A stretch of 64,000 nucleotides of DNA from Pullulanibacillus camelliae (lineage in GTDB: Bacteria > Bacillota > Bacilli > Bacillales > Sporolactobacillaceae): contig NZ_BMIR01000003.1 in the NCBI RefSeq assembly GCF_014642655.1, positions 186,001 through 250,000 on the forward strand. Direction: 5' to 3'. The position numbers and the translations under genes are program-made. This document shows, piece by piece, positions 35,312 to 44,479 of the stretch (positions are counted from its first letter, which is position 1; every line of letters starts with the position of its first letter). The notes under the pieces were generated by a model. It worked only from the letters and a program-made list of their open reading frames with translations, was not told the origin of the DNA and made no database searches.

Positions 35312-35491
35312 ATGATAGACATTAGAGAACTGGACAGAAGTGATTTGATGAAGTCCATTACAGAGAAACGAAGAGAAATGCTTGAAGTGGCCAAACTAAG
35401 AGGGCTCAAAAATAATGAAACGGTGCAACAAAGTCGCGAGCTGGATTCATTAATCATTGTATATCAAAAGCGTTTCTTCCATCATTATTAA
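35312..35491 (+). CDS. Spo0E-like sporulation aspartyl-phosphatase
   Basis: 59 residues. The signature SxxLDxLI of the Spo0E family is present as SRELDSLI in a helical hairpin (LMKSITEKRREMLEVAKLRG...). Such proteins dephosphorylate Spo0A~P and hold back sporulation. AGAGGGG lies about 12 bases before ATG 35312. Own transcription unit. Confidence 0.85.
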   Translation: MIDIRELDRSDLMKSITEKRREMLEVAKLRGLKNNETVQQSRELDSLIIVYQKRFFHHY

Positions 35492-35599
35492 TCATATTCA
35501 CAGCTAGGTTGTCACTTACAATAAAATTAATGTATGATAGACGTAATATTGAATGACTGTTGTATTCTTGGGGGATACATAGAAAAAGGATGTTTAAGG

Positions 35600-35686
35600 A
35601 TGAAAAATTCAACATTAGGTCTATTTTTTGTGGGTATTTTTATTCTTATTAGTGTCGGCTACATGGTATATGTCATAAAGTGGTGA
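35600..35686 (+). CDS. 28-residue single-helix membrane peptide
   Basis: ATG 35600 behind AAAAAGGA encodes MKNST, a 20-residue hydrophobic segment, then YVIKW. It has the look of a small membrane-protein regulator, but I do not recognise the family. No neighbour suggests a partner. It ends 91 bases before the DUF1540 gene. Confidence 0.45.
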   Translation: MKNSTLGLFFVGIFILISVGYMVYVIKW

Positions 35687-35777
35687 ACGAGTAGAAACGT
35701 GGAGCTTGAATGAAATCACTCGATTTGGTACAGGATATATAAATGCAATACATGATGACCAAAGGAGTGGTTTGTTA

Positions 35778-35930
35778 ATGGCTAAAGATGTATTGTGTGA
35801 AGTTAATAATTGTAAATATTGGGAAAAAGGCAATAAGTGTAGTGCTGAGGCTATTTACGTTGTCAGTCATACGGGTAAAAAAGCTGCTGATCAAGAAGAA
35901 ACAGATTGTAAAACCTTTGAACCGGTTTAA
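35778..35930 (+). CDS. DUF1540 cysteine-cluster protein
   Basis: 50 residues with the DUF1540 pattern CEVNNCKYWEKGNKCSA...C: four conserved cysteines likely bind zinc. Function unknown; several Bacillus members are expressed in sporulation. AAAGGAG precedes ATG 35778. Confidence 0.85.
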   Translation: MAKDVLCEVNNCKYWEKGNKCSAEAIYVVSHTGKKAADQEETDCKTFEPV

Positions 35931-35965
35931 TGATGAGAGACTATTTATAACAGGCTCTCAAAAAG

Positions 35966-36003
35966 AAGGAATCCGTAACTATACGGATTCCTTAGCTTTT
36001 TGG
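35966..36003. terminator. bidirectional terminator
   Basis: AAGGAATCCGTA / TACGGATTCCTT, 12-bp stem with tight loop, then TAGCTTTTT rightward and a T-rich flank leftward. It serves the DUF1540 gene and the leftward LtaS-family gene. A short repeat B-like start follows (ATACAGAAAGTATAAATCTTC). Confidence 0.85.
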
Positions 36004-36044
36004 CACTATACAGAAAGTATAAATCTTCGTTATAGCACTCCCCA

Positions 36045-37940
36045 TTAAGGCTTCTCGGATGACTTGATTTCGTGTGGTAAGGACATCACATAAGCATCAG
36101 AAAGCTTTTCTAAGGCAATGACTTGGTCGTAGTCTGATTTATATTGTTGCATAGCATTATGTGATACGGCTCGTTTTGTCTTTAAGTCAAGTGCTGTCCC
36201 ATCACTGAAATTTCTTGTTGGTGCGAACAGTATGGACGAGTTGATGAAGGAACCTTGTGGCATGTAGTAACGCATGCCGATGGTATTGTGAGTCGTATTT
36301 AAGAGGTCCTGTCCGAAGTGGACCAATTGGTTTTCGATATTAATACCAAGTAAATTGGTAAGGGTGGGAAGGAAATCGAGCTGTCCTCCTGTCACAGTGT
36401 TAACCTCACCGTGAGTGACACCTGGAATTGATAGGATAAAAGGAATGTTATAACGATCGGCTTCTGTATAGGAATGACCAAGTAGATTTTTTAATAGTGC
36501 ACGATCTTGGTTATTAAACATGTGCTGGTCTAATCCGAAATGATCCCCATAAAAAAGAATAATGGAATGATCCCAAATGCCTTTATCCTTAAGCTTTTGA
36601 ATAAAGCGGCCTAAAGCAGCATCGGTGTAATGCTGGGCCTCTAGGTAATCACCAACAATTTTTCCTTGGTTATATTGACTTGGAAGCTTTAGCCCCTTTT
36701 TGGCATCAGGTATCTTATAGGGATGGTGACTTGACATGGATATGAACATGCTGTAAAACGGTGTTGAACTTTTTTCGAGCTTATCAAGTCCTTTACTATA
36801 AAGAACATCATCTGATGGACCTAAACCAACGTTATCCTTATCTCCATAAACAGGCTTTTCATAGAAATGGTCAAAGCCTAAGGCAGGATAAAGCTCATCT
36901 CTGTTCCAAAATTTAAGCTCATCTGCGTGAAAGGTCATTGTATTATAGCCTTGTTTTTTTAGGACTTTAGGCAAACTCGGGTAATTGCGATTCCCTTCGG
37001 AGATTGATGTTGCACTATAGGCTTGTGGAAACAAGGAAGTGTTCATCATGTATTCCGCATCGGAGGTATTGCCTGGTCCCACTTGTTGGTAGACATGTGG
37101 GAAATAGAGACTTTGGCTTAAAAGCTTATTTAAATTAGGCGTGACTGCTTGACCGTCCACCTTTAGATTGAGAAGAAAGTTCTGAAAGGATTCCATTTGA
37201 ATCACAATGACATTTCTTCCTTTTGCCACGCCGAACATGTTGCGATCACTTGGTTGTTTAATCGTTATGCCTTTGATTTGATCAATTTTTTGATTGATCT
37301 CCTGAGCTGTGAGTTTAGCACTTAACGGTTTGACCTGTGCTGTAGGATCTTTGTAAATATTTAACAACTCATAATTAAAAATCCCCTTATCGCCTGCAGC
37401 CAATACAGGGTTAGCAATGCTCACTCCTTTATAGTAAATAAAGAAGGCGATGGCAACTGCGAGAGAGAGGATAGCGGTGATCCTAAGTCCTTTTTTATTG
37501 ATTCGTGCAGAAGGAAAAGGGAGTTTTTTGGAAAACTTAAAAACAAGTAAGATGATGATATCGATATACATCAAAAGGTATAATGGATTTAAAAGGGATA
37601 AGACACTATCACTTATAGCTGATACTTGTCCGAGCTGAAACAAGGCAAAATAAGTGGGAACAGTGTTAAAATAAGCAACGTATAAGACAATGCTGGCGAA
37701 TAAAGTGGTGATAATGGCATCAGCAATAAAATAGCCATAGCTTTTGGCGCGTGAGGGTAAAAGCTCGACAAAGCCTAGTAAAAATAAAATATAGCATCCT
37801 TCTAAAATAAAGGATTTAATAAAATCAAAATCATGAAAGAGGAACCCGTGCATTAAAACAGCTTTTATTGTTAATATAATAGAAAAAATGATGTATTGAC
37901 TGGTAAAAAAGTGTCGCACTGATTGCTTATTAGGTTTCAT
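36045..37940 (-). CDS. lipoteichoic acid synthase family (LtaS/YqgS type)
   Basis: 631 residues: five N-terminal membrane helices (to about residue 175) and an extracellular sulfatase-like domain. The catalytic Thr is in GPGNTSDAEYMMNTS, with metal-site segments MESFQNFL and SSHHPYK, FYGDHFG. The family polymerises glycerol-phosphate from phosphatidylglycerol onto a glycolipid anchor. GAGGAGG precedes ATG 37940. Divergent from an UgtP-like glycolipid synthase gene. Whether it is the main LtaS or a paralogue cannot be judged here. Confidence 0.9.
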   Translation of the reverse strand: MKPNKQSVRHFFTSQYIIFSIILTIKAVLMHGFLFHDFDFIKSFILEGCYILFLLGFVELLPSRAKSYGYFIADAIITTLFASIVLYVAYFNTVPTYFALFQLGQVSAISDSVLSLLNPLYLLMYIDIIILLVFKFSKKLPFPSARINKKGLRITAILSLAVAIAFFIYYKGVSIANPVLAAGDKGIFNYELLNIYKDPTAQVKPLSAKLTAQEINQKIDQIKGITIKQPSDRNMFGVAKGRNVIVIQMESFQNFLLNLKVDGQAVTPNLNKLLSQSLYFPHVYQQVGPGNTSDAEYMMNTSLFPQAYSATSISEGNRNYPSLPKVLKKQGYNTMTFHADELKFWNRDELYPALGFDHFYEKPVYGDKDNVGLGPSDDVLYSKGLDKLEKSSTPFYSMFISMSSHHPYKIPDAKKGLKLPSQYNQGKIVGDYLEAQHYTDAALGRFIQKLKDKGIWDHSIILFYGDHFGLDQHMFNNQDRALLKNLLGHSYTEADRYNIPFILSIPGVTHGEVNTVTGGQLDFLPTLTNLLGINIENQLVHFGQDLLNTTHNTIGMRYYMPQGSFINSSILFAPTRNFSDGTALDLKTKRAVSHNAMQQYKSDYDQVIALEKLSDAYVMSLPHEIKSSEKP

Positions 37941-38335
37941 ATGAAAGCCTCCTCATACACGCTATGTCATATTGTAAATCTATTGGCAATGACAAGCAAA
38001 TCGTTTGTACTAGGCGAAGTGAGCGATGCAGCGAGAATTATGCTATACTTTTGTTGGTAATAATTGGGCTAAAGTAAGTATATTTTTGTAAAAAGTTTAA
38101 AAATGAAAATTGGACATGCTAATTAGGCATAGCATCATAGTATATAGAAAGAAGAATAAATCAAATGTGAGAATGGTATTTGATTAAAGCATATTAAAGT
38201 GTGGTAAATATATGCAAAAGCTTTTTTACACTTTGAAGAACACCTAAGTGGGGAGTACTGAGAAGAAACTGAAGTGTAAGCAAGGTTTTCGCTTTATTTA
38301 TGCATTGGACTACTGTATGGGAAAGGAGCTTGAAT
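37941..38335. other. divergent promoter region, ltaS-like / ugtP-like
   Basis: About 395 bp, very AT-rich, between two divergent envelope genes. No gene, repeat or clear operator was found. Confidence 0.4.
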
Positions 38336-39559
38336 ATGAAGATTCTATTTCTTCCCTTATTTAACATGCCTTCTGGTCATCATCGTGTAGCAGATGCTTT
38401 AATTGGCATTATAAAAAAAAGAACAGATAAAATAGAATGCCGCAAAGTCGATGTACTCAGCTATAGCAGTAAGTTCATAGAAAAAGCAGTATCAGAGGTT
38501 TATTTGAAATGGATTAAACATACACCGAATACATATGACTGGGCCTATAAGCATTTTGCTTATACCCCTTCCCATAAGCATTGTTCGTTCAAAGGGATGG
38601 AGCATTTTTTTCTCAACAAGGTGGAGGAGCTATTGCAGGAGGAAAGGCCGGATGTGGTCGTGTGTACACATGGGTTTCCATCCCTTCTTATGAGTAGGCT
38701 GAAAAATAAAGGGCGCTGTCATATTCCCGTGATTAATGTGTATACAGATTACTTTATTAATGATATTTGGGGAAGGCAAGGGATTGATTATCATTTTGTA
38801 TCGACGCCAGCGGTCAAAACACAAATGATTGAACAGTATGGAATAAGTCCAGAGACAATTTTTGTCACAGGGATTCCGATTCATGAGACCTTTTTATCTT
38901 TAAGCAAAGTAAAAAAAAGAAATAGAAATAGGTCTCGTACAAAAAGCATCCTTGTGGCAGGTGGCTCTAGTGGCTTAGGTGATATCACTGGATTGTTAGC
39001 ACACTCAGATCCGAGCCTTGATTATCATTACATCATTCTTTGTGGCAAGAATGAAGAGCTTTATCAGTCCTTAAAAGAGCTACAAGACCCTAGATTAACA
39101 CCACTTCCTTACATAGCCTCGAGAGAAGAAATGAATCAGCTATATGATCAGGCTGATGCCATTATGACAAAACCAGGGGGAGTGACAATCACTGAAGCCT
39201 TGCGAAAGGGTCTTCCAATCTTTATCCACTCAGCTTTGCCTGGACAAGAAGCGGTTAACATGCAGTATTTGAAGGAAAATTATTTGGTCTATGAGCTTGA
39301 CCACAATGCTTCTTTTGAAGGCCAAATAGCGGCTATTCTTGATAACGATATCGAGGTTAGAAGATGGCAGCGTGCTGTAGAGACGTATTTTAATAGCTTA
39401 CAAATTCTTCATCCCAATGTGATGTTTGATTTTCTTTACGACAGGGCGTTGGAGGGTGAATATTTGAATGAGATCTATCAAGTGAGTACGACAAAAAAAG
39501 GTTTTATAAGAATGCTTAAGAAGTATGCGAAGAAGCTGTCCCTTTCAAGCAATGCTTAG
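38336..39559 (+). CDS. UgtP/MGDG-synthase family glycosyltransferase
   Basis: 407 residues, GT28/GT-B fold: N-terminal MGDG-synthase domain (LFNMPSGHHRVADAL, SGHxxxA lipid-acceptor motif) and a MurG-like C-terminal domain (LVAGGSSGLGDIT, MTKPGGVTITEAL, LPGQEAVN). It likely adds glucose to diacylglycerol or a similar lipid. The neighbouring LtaS-family gene would use such a glycolipid as anchor. AAAGGAG sets ATG 38336. Confidence 0.85.
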   Translation: MKILFLPLFNMPSGHHRVADALIGIIKKRTDKIECRKVDVLSYSSKFIEKAVSEVYLKWIKHTPNTYDWAYKHFAYTPSHKHCSFKGMEHFFLNKVEELLQEERPDVVVCTHGFPSLLMSRLKNKGRCHIPVINVYTDYFINDIWGRQGIDYHFVSTPAVKTQMIEQYGISPETIFVTGIPIHETFLSLSKVKKRNRNRSRTKSILVAGGSSGLGDITGLLAHSDPSLDYHYIILCGKNEELYQSLKELQDPRLTPLPYIASREEMNQLYDQADAIMTKPGGVTITEALRKGLPIFIHSALPGQEAVNMQYLKENYLVYELDHNASFEGQIAAILDNDIEVRRWQRAVETYFNSLQILHPNVMFDFLYDRALEGEYLNEIYQVSTTKKGFIRMLKKYAKKLSLSSNA

Positions 39560-39560
39560 A

Positions 39561-39584
39561 AACTCGCCGGATCGGTGAGTTTTT
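39561..39584 (+). terminator. terminator after ugtP-like gene
   Basis: AACTCGCC/GGTGAGTT stem with loop GGATC (one G-T pair), then TTTTT. Confidence 0.8.
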
Positions 39585-39632
39585 CGGTTGGGATGCACTA
39601 GAAATTTGACATGTTAAGGAAGAGATGAGCAA

Positions 39633-40367
39633 ATGGTTGGGTTGTATTTCATATTGTGTATCGCCCTCATCATTTTATGTCTATTTTTGCTTTATGCTAT
39701 CTTGCCAACGGTAATTATGAGAACCTTTGCGATTGGGCTTTTTAAACAGTCAACGGTTAAAGGAAAGGTGGCCTTGACCTTTGATGATGGACCTGATCCC
39801 CGCTATACGCCAGAATTGCTAGATGTGCTGCGTACTTATAATGTACAGGCTACCTTCTTTGTTGTGGGTGAAAATGCCGAGCGGTATCCTGAGATCATTA
39901 AACGCATGCACAATGAAGGGCATGCTATCGGTATTCATCATTATCAGCATAGGAACAATTGGTTTTTAACCCCAGCTGGAACGCGTCAGCAGTGCGTGCA
40001 AACCGCTGAGATTATCCAACAGATTACAGGGAAGACGCCGGATTATTACCGGCCGCCGTGGGGAGCGCTCAATCTGTTTACCTTTTGGGCGGCACGTCCT
40101 TTTAAGATTGTTATATGGTCAGCCATATTAGGTGATTGGAAGCTGAATTTAGGCAAGGAACGATTAACGGAACGCTTGCATGCTCATATACACGACGGGG
40201 CAGTCATTGTTCTGCACGATGCTAACAACACTCCGGGGGCCGATGATGGAGCTGCAGCCCATACAGTAGCGGCACTTAAGGCATTTCTGCCCGAAGTGTA
40301 TAAAGCTTATGACTTTATTACAATTGATGAAATAATGCGCCTGGAAGAAGCGAGAAAGGCCCAATAA
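39633..40367 (+). CDS. polysaccharide deacetylase family protein
   Basis: 244 residues: N-terminal hydrophobic anchor (residues 3-25), then a NodB domain with TFDDGPDPRYTPELL (metal Asp pair), GIHHYQHRN (metal His; a slight change from HSxxH), RPPWG and VLHDA. An extracytoplasmic deacetylase of wall polymers or glycans is likely. Substrate unknown. AAGAGATGA precedes ATG 39633. Confidence 0.87.
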   Translation: MVGLYFILCIALIILCLFLLYAILPTVIMRTFAIGLFKQSTVKGKVALTFDDGPDPRYTPELLDVLRTYNVQATFFVVGENAERYPEIIKRMHNEGHAIGIHHYQHRNNWFLTPAGTRQQCVQTAEIIQQITGKTPDYYRPPWGALNLFTFWAARPFKIVIWSAILGDWKLNLGKERLTERLHAHIHDGAVIVLHDANNTPGADDGAAAHTVAALKAFLPEVYKAYDFITIDEIMRLEEARKAQ

Positions 40368-40482
40368 TGAAGGAGTAAAATATTACAATTTATTTAATAA
40401 CGAGAGAGTTTCTGTACATTGTGGACGGGTTTTTATATGATAAGGGTTAAAGATACGATACTTATAGAATAAGAGGTGTATC

Positions 40483-41253
40483 ATGCCTAAAAATAAGAAA
40501 AAAAATAATAAGCAACGCCCTCAGCAACGCCCAGCCAAAAAGCAGAATCAGAATAGATGGGTGATTATCGTCTCGACTGTGTTTGTCTTAATCTTAGTAT
40601 TTGCCATTGTTGGTATTGTGATCAACAATAAACACAATGATGCTGCGGATACTAGTCAATCCTCCAATCAAGAGAAGGCAAGCAGCGGTCAAGCAAGCTA
40701 TAAAAACTTTGACTATAATGATCAACCGTCATTAGGTGAGAAGGATGCGCCTGTAAAAATTGCTGAATTTGGAGATTATAAATGTCCATATTGTAAGCAG
40801 TTTGAGTTATCGATTTTTCCGAAGCTGGAAAAGGATTATATTGATACGGGTAAGGTGCAATTTTACTTTTTTAATTACATCCTTTTCGGAAATGAGTCTT
40901 GGTTAGCTGCGGAGGCAGCGGAATCCATTTATCACAATTACCCTGAGCATTTCTGGGATTTTCATCAGCTTTTATATAAGAACCAAGGCGCTGAGGATAA
41001 GGCATGGGTCACGAAGGACTTATTGAAAAAAATTGCTAAACAAGCTGTCCCCAACTTAGACGTTAAAAAACTTCAATGGGATATGGATCACAATACCTAT
41101 GAGGATAACATTACGAAAGATATAACAATGGGTGGGCAAGGCTTAGGAACCCCAACGTTATTTTTAAATGGAAAAGTCTTATCTACAGGGGACACCTTCG
41201 ATTATAAGAACTTAAAGAAACAAATTGATCAAGCCTTGAACGCAGGTGAATAG
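40483..41253 (+). CDS. bdbD: thiol-disulfide oxidase BdbD (DsbA family)
   Basis: 256 residues: lysine/asparagine/glutamine-rich cytoplasmic start, one membrane anchor (about residues 27-47), a Ser/Gln linker and a DsbA-like thioredoxin fold with CPYC (GDYKCPYCKQF) and cis-Pro loop GTPTLFLNG. It oxidises thiols of exported proteins and is re-oxidised by BdbC, whose gene is 3 bases downstream. Confidence 0.92.
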   Translation: MPKNKKKNNKQRPQQRPAKKQNQNRWVIIVSTVFVLILVFAIVGIVINNKHNDAADTSQSSNQEKASSGQASYKNFDYNDQPSLGEKDAPVKIAEFGDYKCPYCKQFELSIFPKLEKDYIDTGKVQFYFFNYILFGNESWLAAEAAESIYHNYPEHFWDFHQLLYKNQGAEDKAWVTKDLLKKIAKQAVPNLDVKKLQWDMDHNTYEDNITKDITMGGQGLGTPTLFLNGKVLSTGDTFDYKNLKKQIDQALNAGE

Positions 41254-41256
41254 AAA

Positions 41257-41667
41257 ATGGAGAACGTTGGAATGAGTAAAAGTCTTTATTTTGCCTGGGT
41301 TGTTGCGCTTATAGCGACATTAGGCAGTTTATATTTTAGTGAGGTTGCTCACTTCATCCCTTGCGAATTATGTTGGTTCCAGCGCATCTGTATGTACCCC
41401 ATGACGATTATTTTAGGTATTGCTTGCTTCCGTAATGATCGCAAGATTGCCTATTATGTGTTGCCTATCACAATTATTGGTGGGCTGTTTTCAATCGTGC
41501 ATATCTTAGAGCAAAAGGTACACGCTTTTGCAGGAATTTGTAAACAAGGGATTCCATGCAGTGGAGAATACATTAACTGGTTCGGATTTGTCACCATTCC
41601 TATGCTAGCCTTGTGTGGCTTCATTCTTATAACTATCTCCATGATTGTGACCTTACGAAATCGTTAA
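41257..41667 (+). CDS. bdbC: disulfide bond formation protein BdbC (DsbB family)
   Basis: 136 residues with four membrane helices. Quinone-side CxxC appears as CELCWFQRICMYPM, the second pair as CKQGIPCSG. It passes electrons from BdbD to quinone. AATGGAGAACG overlaps the bdbD stop region; the true start could be ATG 41257 or ATG 41272. Confidence 0.92.
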   Translation: MENVGMSKSLYFAWVVALIATLGSLYFSEVAHFIPCELCWFQRICMYPMTIILGIACFRNDRKIAYYVLPITIIGGLFSIVHILEQKVHAFAGICKQGIPCSGEYINWFGFVTIPMLALCGFILITISMIVTLRNR

Positions 41668-41691
41668 GGCACGAAGTTAGGTGTGAAAAAG

Positions 41692-42243
41692 ATGAAGTTA
41701 AGAATTTTACTCGTGGTGCTAGCTATTTTGTTTGTGAGCATTGCGACATCTACCTTGATTTATGCAAAGAGTAACGCTGCGTCGCAAATTGGTATCATTA
41801 GTCTCAAGCACAATGCACTCACTGTTAACCACTCCATAAAAGTAACGGTCAATGTTGGTCAATTTGATCAAAAGCAGCCGGAAAGAACCATGAAAAATAT
41901 GGATCAGGCTGTAGTAATGCTTAATCTTACAAAGGATGATAAGCAAAAGAGGGTGACTTTGAAAAGCAATGGTGCGGGGAATTACACCGGAAGCATCACA
42001 TTAGATAGTACAGGGACATGGGACGTCTCTGTCATTGCTTTTGATAAAGCACAGCCTGTGAGTGAAAATGACATGGATACGCTGGAAACAACATGGGATG
42101 TGAATAGGCCTAAAGACCACTCCAGTATGGGTTGGCTGATCGGCTTTATTGTATTGATACTCGTGATCATTTTCTATTTACTTTTACGCAAGGGAAGAAA
42201 GAAAAAAGCAGCGCTTGAAGGCAAGCTGACAACTGAAGAGTAA
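41692..42243 (+). CDS. exported YtkA/FixH-like domain protein with C-terminal anchor
   Basis: About 183 residues: signal-type hydrophobic start (residues 3-25), a beta-sandwich of the YtkA/FixH type (VNHSIKVTVNV...GNYTGSITLDSTGTWDVSVIAFDK), and a C-terminal membrane helix followed by RKGRKKK. Function uncertain; the family is linked to copper or cytochrome oxidase assembly. Follows bdbDC by about 20 bp, likely the same operon. ATG 41692 follows TAGGTG; GTG 41683 is an alternative. Confidence 0.6.
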   Translation: MKLRILLVVLAILFVSIATSTLIYAKSNAASQIGIISLKHNALTVNHSIKVTVNVGQFDQKQPERTMKNMDQAVVMLNLTKDDKQKRVTLKSNGAGNYTGSITLDSTGTWDVSVIAFDKAQPVSENDMDTLETTWDVNRPKDHSSMGWLIGFIVLILVIIFYLLLRKGRKKKAALEGKLTTEE

Positions 42244-42257
42244 CATGGTTCCATGAT

Positions 42258-42284
42258 GGAGAGGGATTCCCTCTCTTTTTTTTT
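42258..42284 (+). terminator. terminator after the bdbDC unit
   Basis: GAGAGGG-ATT-CCCTCTC hairpin followed by nine T. Repeat A copy 4 starts at the next base. Confidence 0.9.
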
Positions 42285-42600
42285 AGATCAGAAAGTATAA
42301 AATTTCTGTTCATGAGGATGATGCGCGATACCGCTCCAGGTCGCTCGCTTTTCGCGGGGGAGTGGTAAGCCTCCTCGCGCCTGCGCACTGCTAAGGTCTT
42401 ACCGCTCTCCCACTTCCCGCAGGACTCTAGTATCCGCATCATGAGTCAACGGCGCCCGAGGAACACACGATTTTAGAGTGTCCCGAATCTCGCGCCTTGC
42501 GTTCCCATCCACTTGACCAGGCAATGAAGCCTCTTTTATATATCATAATGCTCTATACTAAGGACAAGGACCGGGCATGCTTTTCGCCCGGTTTTTCTTA
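42285..42600 (+). repeat. Repeat A, copy 4 (full length)
   Basis: Starts AGATCAGAAAGTATAAAATT, central CGCGGGGGAGTGGTAAG hairpin, ends GGACCGGGCATGCTTTTCGC with CCCGGTTTTTCTTA. A short decayed B-like segment (GGGGAATCACATTAGAAGTA) is seen at 42647-42700. Confidence 0.87.
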
Positions 42601-42807
42601 ATTTCCTTCTTCATTAGGAAAAATATGCCACCTTGGTACGTGACTTGGGGAATCACATTAGAAGTACCCAGCAAAGAAGTCTGGCTAATGTTTTGGGTAA
42701 AGTTAATGCCAGTTACAGTCTGTAAGTCTGAAATATTTCATAAATATTACAGAGTTAAGCTTCAGAAACCCTATTAAAATAATAAAATAGCATGTTAATA
42801 GCCTTCT

Positions 42808-42824
42808 TGTAATCAAACTGTAAG
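42808..42824 (+). promoter_or_regulatory. WalR-type binding site upstream of 3D-domain gene
   Basis: TGTAAT-CAAAC-TGTAAG, matching TGTWAH-N5-TGTWAH in all but the last base. Lies 65 bases before the start codon of a YocH-like wall hydrolase; yocH is a classical WalR target in B. subtilis. Confidence 0.65.
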
Positions 42825-42888
42825 TCATGCTTTGGGTTATCCCACATAATAGTTATTAAAGATTACTCATTCAGGGGGAGGGACCTTG

Positions 42889-43812
42889 ATGACTCTCAAT
42901 CGAGGTGTTGCAAAAAAGTTAGCTGTCGCAACAACAATTACAGGAACATTGCTCTCTTTGCCTACCTTTGCGAATGCACAGTTTGGTCATGAGACGTTGC
43001 ATAAAGGCAGCCAGGACGAACACGTAAAAAATTTACAGAAAGTATTATCTCAAGAAGGGTATTATAAGCTTTCTAGACCAACAGGACATTTTGGAACTGC
43101 GACTGAGAAGGCCGTTAAACAATTTCAAGAGGATAATCACCTAAAAGTAGATGGCCTTGTTGGTCCGGAAACAAAGGAAAAATTAAAGCATTATCTAAAA
43201 TTTGATGGTAAGCTCATTAGTTTGGGAGAAAAGGGCGGACGTGTAAAAGGCGTTCAAGAGGATCTCAAGGATTTAGGTTATTACAGCGGAAACGTCGATG
43301 GGATTTTTGGCAACAAAACACAAGGCGCTGTAGAAAATTTTCAAGCAAATAATGATTTGAAGCAGGATGGCATCATTGGTGAACATACCTTCAAAGCCTT
43401 GTATAACTCACCAAAACCCGCTTCTTCCCAAGCGCCTAAAACAGAAGAAGCTGCTGTTCAAAATGTAGATGTAAAGAAACAGCAAGTGCAGACAACAAGT
43501 CGCACACTAAATGCAAATCATTCAAAAGTGCTGTATATGAATTCAACAGCTTATACGGCTTTTTGCTCGGGGTGTTCTGGAACAACGGCTACAGGGATTA
43601 ATTTGCGAACCAATCCAGATGCCAAGGTCGTAGCAGTTGATCCAGATGTCATCCCATTGGGAACTAAGCTCTATATAGATGGCTATGGCTATGCTGTTGC
43701 TGGAGATACAGGCGGAGCCATTCATGGCAAACACATCGATCTCTTCATGTCCGATCATAATGATGCCTTGCATTGGGGCAGACGTACTGTCAAAGTGAAA
43801 ATTTTAGACTAA
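42889..43812 (+). CDS. secreted wall-binding 3D-domain protein (YocH-like)
   Basis: 307 residues: signal peptide ending near ANA-Q (residue about 31), two PG_binding_1 repeats (GSQDEHVKNLQKVL...DGLVGPETKEKL; KGGRVKGVQEDL...DGIIGEHTFKAL), a linker, and a C-terminal 3D domain with STAYTAFCSGC, VAVDPDVIPLGT and the Asp cluster AGDTGGAIHGKHIDLF. The 3D domain is a lytic-transglycosylase-like fold (MltA/YuiC). B. subtilis YocH uses LysM instead of PG_binding_1. ATG 42889 follows GGGGGAGGG. Confidence 0.9.
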   Translation: MTLNRGVAKKLAVATTITGTLLSLPTFANAQFGHETLHKGSQDEHVKNLQKVLSQEGYYKLSRPTGHFGTATEKAVKQFQEDNHLKVDGLVGPETKEKLKHYLKFDGKLISLGEKGGRVKGVQEDLKDLGYYSGNVDGIFGNKTQGAVENFQANNDLKQDGIIGEHTFKALYNSPKPASSQAPKTEEAAVQNVDVKKQQVQTTSRTLNANHSKVLYMNSTAYTAFCSGCSGTTATGINLRTNPDAKVVAVDPDVIPLGTKLYIDGYGYAVAGDTGGAIHGKHIDLFMSDHNDALHWGRRTVKVKILD

Positions 43813-43834
43813 AGCAAATTGCCAATTCACGCAT

Positions 43835-43868
43835 CCCTTTGATGATGGAGTCATCAAGGGGATTTTTC
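43835..43868 (+). terminator. terminator after 3D-domain gene
   Basis: CCCTTTGATGA...TCATCAAGGG stem followed by GATTTTTC. Confidence 0.8.
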
Positions 43869-43893
43869 ATTCCGTTATGCAGGGCTATCTATG

Positions 43894-44199
43894 TTATTCT
43901 GGTGGATAGAGGGGTTCTAAGATGACATCAAAGTGTTTTTCAACATCTTCTAAAGGGAGAATTTTAAACCGGCTTTTACCGTAGGCAATCATATCGATAT
44001 GATCTTTAAGTAGCTTGAAGGGATGACTACCGACGCTTTCACCAAAATGCATCTCGATGTAATCCTTGTCGAGCTTTCTTCTATAGCTTAAGTCCATAAA
44101 TGCATTAACAATTCGTAGCATGCTATCCTTTTGATCAATGGCATAGTAATAATTTCCATACCGATCAACGATGAGATCTGCCCTTTTAGTAATTTTCAT
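43894..44199 (-). CDS. conserved small protein, unknown
   Basis: 101 residues, soluble, mixed charge, no membrane segment or cysteine. AAGGAGGAG before ATG 44199 supports a real gene. I do not recognise the family. Predicted alpha/beta (ADLIVDRYGNYYYAIDQKDS start). Single-gene unit convergent with the 3D-domain gene. Confidence 0.65.
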   Translation of the reverse strand: MKITKRADLIVDRYGNYYYAIDQKDSMLRIVNAFMDLSYRRKLDKDYIEMHFGESVGSHPFKLLKDHIDMIAYGKSRFKILPLEDVEKHFDVILEPLYPPE

Positions 44200-44479
44200 A
44201 AAAGCTCCTCCTTCTTACATCATACAAGAGTATACCAGTTGCTTGTCAGTGAAGAAAAGTCTTAAGTAGGCAAGCAGATCCGTTGTTTCCCTTGTGCTCC
44301 GATCTTTAAATAAGAGGCTCATTGACTGTTCGATGAATGGTCATATTAAGAAGGAACCACATTTTTTTAACTCAGCTCGGACAATTTTAAGAAGATTTGC
44401 ATATACCTAAAAAAAGGCTTGCACTTCAGTCCTGCGTATGGTTGTCTTAAATAAAGAAGCTCAGAGGGGGAATTGCTGC

